Origin: an uncultured SAR86 cluster bacterium
Lineage (GTDB): Bacteria; Pseudomonadota; Gammaproteobacteria; Magnimaribacterales; D2472
Direction: 5' to 3'
Assembly (NCBI GenBank): GCA_902608115.1
Contig: CACLMT010000003.1
Coordinates: forward strand, 1-40,301
Length of the DNA stretch: 40,301 bases
A program made the position numbers and the translations under genes. The notes beneath the pieces were generated by a model that saw nothing but the letters and a program-made list of their open reading frames with translations, did no database searches and was not told the origin of the DNA. Each line of letters starts with the position of its first letter. Positions within the stretch are counted from its first letter, which is position 1. Positions 32,914 to 40,301 of this stretch are shown in pieces.

Positions 32914-34691
32914 CTCTTGCTAGAACCTCCTGCTGATATTGCTCGAAATAATTCTACCCATGAGTCCATTGGGTTTGATTCAATTGTAAGACATAAGTCA
33001 TTAAATTTTTCTCTGGCCAATATTGTTTTAGGCTCATTCCACCATGTCATAGGATCGCTAGCTATTGATTCAACATGCTGAGCGGCTAAGATTTTATCCG
33101 TATACATAATTCCAGCTTCTTTCAGTAAGCTAATTAATTCATTATAAATTGGTTGCACTTCCCAAAATTCCTCATGAAATAAAATCATGGTTGGAATTCC
33201 TGAATACATAGCTTCAGAAAATGTAGTTTGAGGATATGCACAGATAACTAATCTGGAATTCAATATAGTATTAGAGAGTGAACCTTGAGAAGAAATAATA
33301 TCAAATCCAAAATCATCTATATATCTATCCTTTGTCTCCCAACCACCCAAGGGGAATGGTCTAACTTTCATTTTTTTTCTTACATCTTGAGATAAACAAT
33401 TAATAAAATCTTTATTTTGATTATAAACCTCAACAGCAAGAGGACCCATTGGGATAGCGGCACATCTATAGCTATACTTTAGCCCATCGTAATCTATTAG
33501 TGATATATCACCATTAGAGTTATAACTCTGCACTTTTGCATTTAGCTTATTAGCTGGCATCCTTGTCTGCCCTCTCATCCACTCTAAACCCCATACAATC
33601 CGATAATCAGCTATCTTCTCTTGATGATCAAAGACTGTATAAAGAGGGTATAAAGCTCCGCCATGACTGGAAATAATTAAATTTGAACCTTTAAATTGTT
33701 GTTCAGCTGACCAAACCTTAAATAATTCACTTGCAAAATGCGCATTTGCAGTGAAAATATTTTCTGCTTCACAGAATTTAGATTGCATTTTTAATAATGT
33801 TTTATATCCTTCAAGATAGCTGATCGGAAGATCTCGTAAAATATTTTCCATGACAAAATTCTCGAAATAATGTCTACTCTGATCAGAAGATAGAGAAGAC
33901 TCTACCTTGTCAAGATTATTTCTATCTAACGGCTTTGGATAAATAATTGCTTTATTAAATCTTGTTTCAGATCGTGGAAATAGTCTTAAACGAAAATATA
34001 ATTTAAGTAAAAATCTTCGAGGAAAGTAACTATGAAATAAAACCAGTTTTCTTTTCTTCAATGAAAATAATTCAATTATCTGATCTATTGTATTGATTAC
34101 AAATGTAATCAATTTTTGCCATTTACTTAATGGATAAGTGGGCACAAAGCTGTTTTCAATAAAACCTGTATTGAGCTTAGTGATCTTGATATCTAAATCA
34201 TCTCTATATAGAAGAATCTCACTAAATATTTGATGATTCCACCAGTCCGCATCAAAGGAAGCAATAGCATTAGAATAATCTTTAGAAATTGTTCTTGTTG
34301 AATCGGGTTTTAATAACTTTGTTTCTAATATGTGACCTTTCTGACTAACACTCGATAAAAGCTCCCACCTATCCCAAAGCACTGGAATATAAGTTAATAA
34401 CCAAGGGCCAATAATTATTCTCCAATATTCAGGATCTTTGTTAACACCATGGAATTTATTTAAAAAATTACTTAAATTCTTTAAAAAGTCTTCATTTAGT
34501 ATCTCAAGATAATCATGGTCTGCTTTCAGTTTCTCTCTATCGCGCCAATGATAATCACAAACATCAAATGACCTCTTTATCCATATATGTTTACGAGAAT
34601 GCTGTTTGCACCACTCTCCTAGAAAAATAATGTCCTCATCGAATCCCCATGATTCTTCAAGGGCGGTAGTAACTAATAGTTTAGATTCCAA
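32910..34691 (-). CDS. LIC12162-family putative transferase (copy A)
   Basis: The 593-residue protein matches the pattern of the family named from Leptospira LIC12162: LLVTTALEESWGF (5-17), IIFLGEWCKQ (21-30), DYHWRDREKLKADHDYLEIL (46-65), YWRIIIGPWLLTYIPVLWDR (89-108). The second half shows IISSHGGALYPLY (339-351), then a GT-B-like end with VICAYPQTTFSEAMYSGIPT (about 488-507), comparable to Kdo/sialyl-type transferases. No membrane helix is obvious. The start is TTG at 34691, directly before the conserved LLVTTA strand; no ATG fits. Members occur in surface glycan loci and are presumed transferases without known chemistry. It is a paralogue of the gene at 35608. Confidence 0.78.
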   Translation of the reverse strand: MESKLLVTTALEESWGFDEDIIFLGEWCKQHSRKHIWIKRSFDVCDYHWRDREKLKADHDYLEILNEDFLKNLSNFLNKFHGVNKDPEYWRIIIGPWLLTYIPVLWDRWELLSSVSQKGHILETKLLKPDSTRTISKDYSNAIASFDADWWNHQIFSEILLYRDDLDIKITKLNTGFIENSFVPTYPLSKWQKLITFVINTIDQIIELFSLKKRKLVLFHSYFPRRFLLKLYFRLRLFPRSETRFNKAIIYPKPLDRNNLDKVESSLSSDQSRHYFENFVMENILRDLPISYLEGYKTLLKMQSKFCEAENIFTANAHFASELFKVWSAEQQFKGSNLIISSHGGALYPLYTVFDHQEKIADYRIVWGLEWMRGQTRMPANKLNAKVQSYNSNGDISLIDYDGLKYSYRCAAIPMGPLAVEVYNQNKDFINCLSQDVRKKMKVRPFPLGGWETKDRYIDDFGFDIISSQGSLSNTILNSRLVICAYPQTTFSEAMYSGIPTMILFHEEFWEVQPIYNELISLLKEAGIMYTDKILAAQHVESIASDPMTWWNEPKTILAREKFNDLCLTIESNPMDSWVELFRAISAGGSSKR

Positions 34692-34752
34692 GGTTTAAAT
34701 TTATTCTATTTTATTAGCTTGTAAATTTTTCTGCTAAATAATTCAAAGCATT

Positions 34753-34764
34753 TCTCTTGAGAGA
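34753..34764. repeat. Perfect 12-bp palindrome downstream of the second FkbM gene
   Basis: TCTCTTGAGAGA is self-complementary over all 12 bases and lies 12 bp past the stop of the FkbM gene at 34776, in the 84-bp spacer before the LIC12162 copy A start. It has no adjoining T-run, so a terminator is not supported; it may be a protein-binding site or chance. Confidence 0.5.
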
Positions 34765-34775
34765 GCTAATCTTAT

Positions 34776-35561
34776 CTATTTCTCAAGCAATCGTTTGTTA
34801 ACATAAATGACATCTACCCAATCAGTTCTTCCATTCATTGGGTTTTTAGCAATATGACTAATATCATAAAGTTGAAGATTGGCTTTATGTAGAAAATGTT
34901 CGATGTCAGAGAAAGATAAGCTTCTTTCATAAAAGTCATAAAACATCAATTCTGTTAAAACAACATCTACGATTTCTAACTTCTCTCCAAAACCCTCTAA
35001 AACTTCAGGCTCAAAACCTTGGGTATCTATTTTTAAAAGATTAATATTATTTATCATAGGATCTTGAGCTTCAATATAGTCATCTAGCCTAATAATAGAA
35101 ACTTCCCTTTCATGATTAAGGGTGTTTCCATATTCTTCTTTTTTATCTATGCCTTCCTTGTCTAATTCATTTAAATCAATTGAGTCTCTACTGCTCATGT
35201 TAATTCTATTAAACCCAGATACTCCTGAATTAATATCATGAGTATAGAAAGTTACATTATCTTTAGATTCGCTACCTGCTGCCATACGATTTACAACAAC
35301 TGATCCATTGTTTTGAAATGATGTTGCGCTCTCATCTAATTCTAACCAACACTCTTCCTGGGGTTCAAAACAATGAACATAAGAGTTTGGCCACCATTCC
35401 TTAAACTCATCTAAAGAGCTCCCATTGTTTGCACCCACATCAAAAATGACAGGATCATCCCTATTTATAAGAAATTTTATAACCTTTTCTCTGCTAAATT
35501 TTTCAAGATATTTGGCAGTTCTTGCTTCATTCTTACCATGATTTTTATTTTTAGTTATCAT
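34776..35561 (-). CDS. FkbM-family methyltransferase (second copy)
   Basis: The 261-residue SAM methyltransferase has motif I VIFDVGANNGSSLDEF (38-53), VHCFEPQEECW (62-72), VVVNRMAAGS, and LLKIDTQGFEPEVLEGFGEK, the FkbM block with DTQGxE, followed by ELMFYDFYERSLSFSDIE. It is flanked by the two LIC12162-family genes, with 46 bp upstream and 84 bp downstream. It probably methylates the sugar or headgroup handled by those proteins (inference). DTQGFE rather than DVDGLE separates it from the copy at 30303. Confidence 0.87.
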   Translation of the reverse strand: MITKNKNHGKNEARTAKYLEKFSREKVIKFLINRDDPVIFDVGANNGSSLDEFKEWWPNSYVHCFEPQEECWLELDESATSFQNNGSVVVNRMAAGSESKDNVTFYTHDINSGVSGFNRINMSSRDSIDLNELDKEGIDKKEEYGNTLNHEREVSIIRLDDYIEAQDPMINNINLLKIDTQGFEPEVLEGFGEKLEIVDVVLTELMFYDFYERSLSFSDIEHFLHKANLQLYDISHIAKNPMNGRTDWVDVIYVNKRLLEK

Positions 35562-35607
35562 AAATTAAAGTAATTTTTTATACCAATGCTTGAGTAGCTA
35601 TATAACC

Positions 35608-37365
35608 TTATCTCAAATTAATATTTTTAAAAAATTGCGTCCATTCATTAATTGGATTGTCAGCAATTGTAAGGCAGATTTCATCAAATTTCTTTCTTGC
35701 CAATAAAACTTTCTCACTTTGCCACCAAAGCATAGGATCTGAGTATATTTCCTTGACATGACTTGCTGCTTCAACTGGATTAAAGTGCAATATCTTTGCC
35801 CTCTCAAGCTCTAAAAATAAATCATCATAAATTGCTTTACATTCCCAATTTTCTTTTGTTAATAAAAGGATTGTTGGAATTCCTGCAAACATTGATTCAG
35901 TAAAACAAGTTTGGGGATATGAGCAAACAACAATTTTTGAGCGTTCTATATCTTTAAGTATTGTGGGCACTTTTGAGATTATATTTTCTCCGAAATTATC
36001 TTTATATCTAAGCTCAGTTTCCCAACTACCTAAAGACTTAGGCCTAACCCTAACATTGTTGATAATAGATTGATCTAAACTTTTTAGAAACTGATTATTA
36101 TGATTAAACACATCTAGCACTAATGGTCCCATAGGTACAGAAACACATCTAAAACCATATCTAGTAGTCTCATAATCTACAAATAATAATCTACCGCCTT
36201 GATCATAATCTTTGACTTTGAAATAGATTTTATTACTTGGCATTCGGGTCTGAGAGTCATCCCACTCTTTACCCCACACTATGCTCGGATCGGCTATTTT
36301 TTCTTCATGATTAAACCAATTGTATAAAGGATAAAAAGCACCTCCATGACTAGAAATAATTAGCCTTGAGCCTGAGTGAACTTGCTCAGCAGACCAAACT
36401 TTGAATAATTCATTTCCTACATAAGCATTAGCGGTAAATATTGTTTTTGCATTAACTAATTTATTTGCTGCAATACGCAAGTCTTTATATCCCTCTAGGT
36501 AAGATATAGGAATATCTCTTAAGATAGACTGAAATAAATATTTTTCAAATTTATTATCAGTATCTATTTTTTTGAGCGAAAGATGTTCTCTATTTTTTGC
36601 TTTAGGATAATGTATGCCCTCCTTTAAAGAAGTATGCCATCTAGGCCAAAGTTGCAATTTTAAATAAAAATGTAACAGGTATTTTCTGCGAAAATAGCTA
36701 TGGAAAAATACAATTTTTTGATTTTTGCTTGAAATGACCCTAATGAATGTGTCTGTGATATTAGCAAGCAAACGCAAGAATTTTTGGCTAAATGTTAATT
36801 TTAGTTTTGGTAATATTGTTTCATTGAGTAGTTGGCTTTTTATGGGAATTATTTTTATTTTAGAATTAGCTCTTTCTCTTAAAATATCTCCAAAAATCCC
36901 ATGATTCCATCTATCAGAATCTAGAGCCGCTCTAAATGAAACAAAATCATTAGCAATATTACGTGGAAGCGCATTCTCAAGAAGGAATGTTTCTAACTCC
37001 TCATTATTATCTAGTGCCAGTGAAATTGATTCCCATCTATCCCAGATTATAGAAATATATATTACAAGCCATGGCCCAATAATAATTCTCCAGTAATGTG
37101 TTGATTTTTTAACATTATGGTAATTATTAAGAAATATTGTTATCTCTTGCAGCAAGCTTTCGTTTAATGTCTCGAGATACTTGTGGTCCTTAGTAAGTTT
37201 TTTTCGATCTCTCCAATGATAATCAAATGTTTCATAATCCCTAAGTTTCCAAATTTTTCTCATTGAATATTTCTTGCACCACTCTCCCAAAAATACTATA
37301 GGCTCCTTTGATCCCCAAGTTGATTCTAGAGCGGTAGTAACCAAAATTTTTTTATTAGATTGCAT
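35608..37365 (-). CDS. LIC12162-family putative transferase (copy B)
   Basis: This 585-residue paralogue of copy A aligns with it along its full length: ILVTTALESTWGS, IVFLGEWCKKYS, DYHWRDRKKLTKDHKYLETL, YWRIIIGPWLVIYISIIWDR, IPISYLEGYKDL, ISSHGGAFYPLYN, and SKIVVCSYPQTCFTESMFAG at the C-terminus. The most variable part is the middle (about 115-275), where acceptor or donor specificity may differ. The ATG at 37365 has no strong ribosome binding site; the gene starts 27 bp after the AAC(3)-like gene ends. The function is not established; GT-B-like transferase by pattern. Confidence 0.78.
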   Translation of the reverse strand: MQSNKKILVTTALESTWGSKEPIVFLGEWCKKYSMRKIWKLRDYETFDYHWRDRKKLTKDHKYLETLNESLLQEITIFLNNYHNVKKSTHYWRIIIGPWLVIYISIIWDRWESISLALDNNEELETFLLENALPRNIANDFVSFRAALDSDRWNHGIFGDILRERANSKIKIIPIKSQLLNETILPKLKLTFSQKFLRLLANITDTFIRVISSKNQKIVFFHSYFRRKYLLHFYLKLQLWPRWHTSLKEGIHYPKAKNREHLSLKKIDTDNKFEKYLFQSILRDIPISYLEGYKDLRIAANKLVNAKTIFTANAYVGNELFKVWSAEQVHSGSRLIISSHGGAFYPLYNWFNHEEKIADPSIVWGKEWDDSQTRMPSNKIYFKVKDYDQGGRLLFVDYETTRYGFRCVSVPMGPLVLDVFNHNNQFLKSLDQSIINNVRVRPKSLGSWETELRYKDNFGENIISKVPTILKDIERSKIVVCSYPQTCFTESMFAGIPTILLLTKENWECKAIYDDLFLELERAKILHFNPVEAASHVKEIYSDPMLWWQSEKVLLARKKFDEICLTIADNPINEWTQFFKNINLR

Positions 37366-37392
37366 TAAAAAAGTAAATAAATGCTATGAGAA

Positions 37393-38205
37393 TTATAATT
37401 TATATGGCCTTATTTCTGGTGGGTATTCAAGATAATTGTATATATCTTCTATAAAAAAATTTATTGCAGTATCATAAAAATCTCTCATCTTAAATGACCA
37501 TATTTTTAAACCTGAACTATGAGTAATTGATTGTAATAAATTTCTTTTTTCCATTTCATTAAAATAATGTTCATTCAAAGCAACTCTTTTTTTAATATCT
37601 GAATCACGATACATAACCGACATATAGAAAGGCTCTATTGAGATAGAGCCATTTGATTTAACTATTGGGTGAAGAAACTCTTTGGTGTAACGATACGGCA
37701 CTCCTATTGAAACTTCTACATGATGAACAAGTGTGACTGCTTTAGATGGATGAAGGCCTATATTAATCTGACGTACATCTAAATCTAAAAATTTACTCCA
37801 TGGTGATCCAAGCCCATAAGAATGCCTAGACACTGTTTCAAGTATATTTGCATTTTTACCTATACCTGAAATTGACCAAAAAGGATGGAAACTTCTTATC
37901 GATCCACGAACTTGTCTAATATATTCTGCAAAGGCTCCCATTTCATAAGACGGCGTCTTTTTAATATCATAAGGAGTATCAGTATTACAGAGATTCATAG
38001 ATGCTGAAGGTGAAAAGATAGTTCCTGTAGGACCAATAACATCTTGAAAGGAAGATAGGGCAATGGGCAACAATATGTCTTTTTTTAATCTAGTTCTTGC
38101 AAGTGCGCTAATATTACCAGCCACATAGCAGGTTTCTTCTTTTTTTAATCCAATCTTACTTAATGTCTTACTTAAGTCTAACTGTAGTTCGTCTGGAGTA
38201 ACCAT
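37393..38205 (-). CDS. AAC(3)-family N-acetyltransferase-like protein
   Basis: The 270-residue protein has the fold pattern of aminoglycoside 3-N-acetyltransferases: VIGPTGTIFSPSAS (56-69), RSFHPFWSISGIG (104-116), SPWSKFLDLDVRQINIGLHP (134-153), and TLVHHVEVSIGVPYRYTKE (158-176), which carries the conserved His/Glu. In polysaccharide clusters such proteins probably acylate an amino sugar rather than give drug resistance; nothing here suggests a resistance determinant. It lies 5 bp after the CitE-like gene and is therefore co-transcribed with it. The acyl donor is presumably an acyl-CoA. Confidence 0.82.
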   Translation of the reverse strand: MVTPDELQLDLSKTLSKIGLKKEETCYVAGNISALARTRLKKDILLPIALSSFQDVIGPTGTIFSPSASMNLCNTDTPYDIKKTPSYEMGAFAEYIRQVRGSIRSFHPFWSISGIGKNANILETVSRHSYGLGSPWSKFLDLDVRQINIGLHPSKAVTLVHHVEVSIGVPYRYTKEFLHPIVKSNGSISIEPFYMSVMYRDSDIKKRVALNEHYFNEMEKRNLLQSITHSSGLKIWSFKMRDFYDTAINFFIEDIYNYLEYPPEIRPYKL

Positions 38206-38210
38206 AGAAA

Positions 38211-39185
38211 TTAACCCTTTTTAATATTTTTCAAGTATTGCTCAGCAGCAAAATATTGATGTGGAGGAATAAAGCGATTATTAGATATGCCAAATGACCT
38301 TTTATTAGCTCTGCCAGCCAAGAAATTCTCTTGAATAATTCTTGCTTCGTTTATCATAAATTCAAGCGAAGCATCTAGCGTATGTATTTTAAGAGGATGC
38401 TCACCAATTAATTCATCCGAAAGAGAAAGCTCAGAGTTAAGGGTGCATATCCAAATATCTTTTATTGAAAATAGTTCAGTTAAATGTCTAGAAGAGGCCC
38501 AAAAAAGATCAATGTCTTTTGGGAATGGGAAAGGAGTATGTATATATGTTTTATTATACTCTAGGATTATACGAACCATAGGTTCTATTAAATTCCAAAA
38601 TGAATCATGCACTGGATCTGGGAATGGCCATAATTTAGCGTCTAAACAGTAATCAAAGTGCCCATAATGAACCTTTGAAAATCTATTTTCATTTTGATCA
38701 CTCTTTAGCAATAATTCTAAACCCTCCATTCCAGCAATCGTCTCAATCATCGGTACTATCTCTAATGAACCTCTTTTATTATTAAGATTTTTTTGATCGT
38801 TAAGTAATGAGTACGTTTCTTTAACTTGCTCGTATGATTCAACTTTTGGTAAAAAAATTCCTGATATCGGAAAACCTAATCTAAAAATTTTTAGAACAGT
38901 TTCGATATCTTCTTTAAAAAATTCTGTTGATCTTGAATTTACTCTTACATAAATAGGATTAACAAATTCATCTCCATTCCATGTCTTGCTATTCACTAAT
39001 TCAAAGAAATTATTCCTAGCATTTAGTTTTAAATCTTTAGTTTTTTCTTCATCAAATGGGTCTTGAGCGCTATCTTCTAAATCTAATATTGACATTACCC
39101 CTGCAGCATCAAATTTTTTAACAAATCTTAAGGTTGCTCTTGGGTGAGTTAATGGCAAATATTGAATTATATTAATATCTTTCAT
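38211..39185 (-). CDS. HpcH/HpaI aldolase / CitE-like lyase family protein
   Basis: This 324-residue TIM-barrel protein of the citrate lyase beta/HpcH superfamily shows ILDLEDSAQDPFDEEKT (33-49), YVRVNSRS (79-86) with the CoA/carboxylate-binding Arg, GIFLPKVES (109-117), IVPMIETIAGMEGL (143-156) with the metal-binding Glu148, and HYGHFDYCLDAKLWPFPDPV with a metal Asp. These enzymes cleave or form C-C bonds of 3-hydroxyacyl-CoA or 2-keto-acids. Its ATG overlaps the DUF4910 stop by 4 bp. In this setting it may make or break an unusual acid moiety or keto-sugar acid; that is inference. Confidence 0.82.
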   Translation of the reverse strand: MKDINIIQYLPLTHPRATLRFVKKFDAAGVMSILDLEDSAQDPFDEEKTKDLKLNARNNFFELVNSKTWNGDEFVNPIYVRVNSRSTEFFKEDIETVLKIFRLGFPISGIFLPKVESYEQVKETYSLLNDQKNLNNKRGSLEIVPMIETIAGMEGLELLLKSDQNENRFSKVHYGHFDYCLDAKLWPFPDPVHDSFWNLIEPMVRIILEYNKTYIHTPFPFPKDIDLFWASSRHLTELFSIKDIWICTLNSELSLSDELIGEHPLKIHTLDASLEFMINEARIIQENFLAGRANKRSFGISNNRFIPPHQYFAAEQYLKNIKKG

Positions 39186-40301
39186 ACTTGGTCCTTGGGT
39201 GAATCAAGAATCCCGTGAGTTACTAAATTATTAACAATTTCATATAACTCCCAAACTGGAGTATTAATAATTTCTGCTATTTCAACTAGATCTAAAGACC
39301 CATCAGAGTATGAAAGTAAATCCATCATTGATCTAACAGCATCTGTAGATTCTTTTGTTGATGTATCAGGATATAAACCTCTTTTTCCCAACTGAGGCTC
39401 CCCAAGAATTAATGCTTTTGGAAAACAATTAAACTCTATTGCTTCAAGGCATCTCAATAATGCATTAAACCCTCCTTCTAATCCTTTTTGGGATATTAAT
39501 GACAAGTCATCAAGAGAGGTATGATATTCTGGGTACTCATCATATTTGCTTCTCATAATACTTGTTACTGGCAAATCGATACCTGGAGCACAATATTGAC
39601 GCTCGTCACTTCCCCTATCAAGCCATGTATATTTTTTAAACTCAGGATCAATAGACTTTAAAATATGCTTTCCAACTTTGTCTGATAAGGTTTTACCATT
39701 TCTTGAAGGCATAAATGAGTAACATCTATCATCACCAACACATGTAACATTAAAACCAGCTATCATATTCTTTTTTAAATGCTCTAAATGTTTACTTAAA
39801 TAGACTATGGATCCAATTGTTTCTGGAAGAAATACGAATCTATATGTGTAATAAGGGTTTTCTAATGCCTTAACCCACTGAGCAAGCGCAGTTGAGACAA
39901 CTGGGCCAGATAGCTCATTATTTCCCATGGATGGATGGCAAATATAAGTAGATAAAAAAACTTCTTCTTCACTCTGTCCTTTGATTACTAAATCAGCATA
40001 ATTCAATACGCCGTTTTTTAATTCAGAATCAATAAAAACATGATACTTACACTTTTTAAGTGATTGTCTTTGTTTATCAGTAAGGCAAAAACCCCAGTTT
40101 TGAGAATAGTATGAAGTAATATATGGAATAGCATTAGGCTGAGAAGGAATAGAATGAAGATGCTTTTGTAAGTCATCTAAATCTAAAAGTAAATCTACAG
40201 GTTCAGAATATCCAACAACGTGAAGATTATTGGAATTAAAATCAATTATCTTGTGCCCATCTTCATCTTCTATGTAAGCATCTTTTATATTCCACTCGAG
40301 A
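39182..40301 (-). CDS. DUF4910/DUF2172 aminopeptidase-like protein (5' end beyond the right edge)
   Basis: The reading frame stays open to the right edge; an ATG at 40006 is internal, because conserved sequence continues before it (EWNIKDAYIEDEDGHKIIDF, NNLHVVGYSEPVDLLLDLDD, IPYITSYYSQNWGFCLTDKQ). Later come LSTYICHPSMGNNELSGPVV, VFLPETIGSIVYLSKHL, WLDRGSDERQYCAPGIDLPV and PEYHTSLDDL, giving His, Glu, Asp and His residues laid out like the zinc site of M28-type peptidases. A C-terminal winged-helix-like part (about the last 60 residues) follows. The family is often encoded in surface glycan loci next to acyltransferases. The substrate is unknown; it may remove an acyl or aminoacyl group from a sugar precursor. 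Confidence 0.85.
   Translation of the reverse strand, partial: LEWNIKDAYIEDEDGHKIIDFNSNNLHVVGYSEPVDLLLDLDDLQKHLHSIPSQPNAIPYITSYYSQNWGFCLTDKQRQSLKKCKYHVFIDSELKNGVLNYADLVIKGQSEEEVFLSTYICHPSMGNNELSGPVVSTALAQWVKALENPYYTYRFVFLPETIGSIVYLSKHLEHLKKNMIAGFNVTCVGDDRCYSFMPSRNGKTLSDKVGKHILKSIDPEFKKYTWLDRGSDERQYCAPGIDLPVTSIMRSKYDEYPEYHTSLDDLSLISQKGLEGGFNALLRCLEAIEFNCFPKALILGEPQLGKRGLYPDTSTKESTDAVRSMMDLLSYSDGSLDLVEIAEIINTPVWELYEIVNNLVTHGILDSPKDQV

Noticed and set aside
34662-34669. GGCGGTAG, the core of the ops (JUMPstart) element that recruits RfaH to polysaccharide operons
   Set aside because: It lies on the plus strand inside the start of a minus-strand gene, so it points against transcription; a near copy (GAGCGGTAG) at the same place in the paralogue shows it is just the shared coding sequence for TTAL.
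37393-38205. Antibiotic resistance gene reading of the AAC(3)-like protein
   Set aside because: It is embedded in and tightly spaced with polysaccharide genes, has no mobile element near it and is divergent; a sugar acyltransferase is more likely.
1-40301. Insertion sequences, integrases or phage genes
   Set aside because: No transposase, integrase or terminal inverted repeats were seen by reading; the cluster may still be horizontally acquired, but no mobile element supports it here.

Overview
The window is AT-rich DNA (GC roughly one third by eye) with tightly packed genes, many 4-nt ATGA start/stop overlaps and several TTG starts. The housekeeping genes (homodimeric-type AceE, the infC-rpmI-rplT-pheS-pheT order, tRNA-Pro GGG with encoded CCA) and the YjbH/GfcD-YjbF/GfcB export genes point to a gammaproteobacterium. 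Compactness and base composition suggest a streamlined marine lineage of SAR86 type; that placement is inference and was not tested.

Layout. At 1-1978 lie the 5' part of aceE (minus), a luciferase-like flavin oxidoreductase (plus) and tRNA-Pro (minus). At 1979-2728 is a plus-strand secreted Ala/Thr/Pro-rich protein resembling an enlarged GfcA/YjbE. It ends at a bidirectional terminator, and everything to its right is on the minus strand.

Read in the direction of transcription, from the right edge leftwards, the minus strand carries: (a) 40301-30303, an accessory block with a DUF4910 peptidase-like protein, a CitE/HpcH-type aldolase, an AAC(3)-type acetyltransferase, two LIC12162-family putative transferases flanking an FkbM methyltransferase, a Gfo/Idh/MocA oxidoreductase, a SIS isomerase and a second FkbM methyltransferase; (b) 30283-25187, another large putative surface-carbohydrate transferase and a CDP-deoxyhexose set (rfbG, RmlC-like cupin, rfbF, SDR); (c) 25178-17308, a GT2, a Wzy/ligase-like membrane protein, a GT4, then fnlA-fnlB-fnlC-wbuB for UDP-L-FucNAc synthesis and transfer; (d) 17315-15538, ugd and a divergent pdxH; (e) 15416-11333, the translation operon infC-rpmI-rplT-pheS-pheT; (f) 11235-6518, an SLBB polysaccharide export protein, YjbH/GfcD and YjbF/GfcB; (g) 6362-2823, an SGNH hydrolase, SxtJ, a 50-residue DUF5989 protein and a NodU/TobZ-type carbamoyltransferase.

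Together this is a surface polysaccharide locus wrapped around an essential translation operon. The predicted glycan would contain L-FucNAc, a CDP-derived 6-deoxyhexose and a hexuronic acid, with methyl, acyl and perhaps carbamoyl decoration, and would be exported through a group-4-capsule-like outer-membrane system. No Wzx flippase, Wzc-type kinase or initiating sugar-phosphate transferase is seen; they may lie beyond the right edge. The least understood parts are block (a) and cassette (g).
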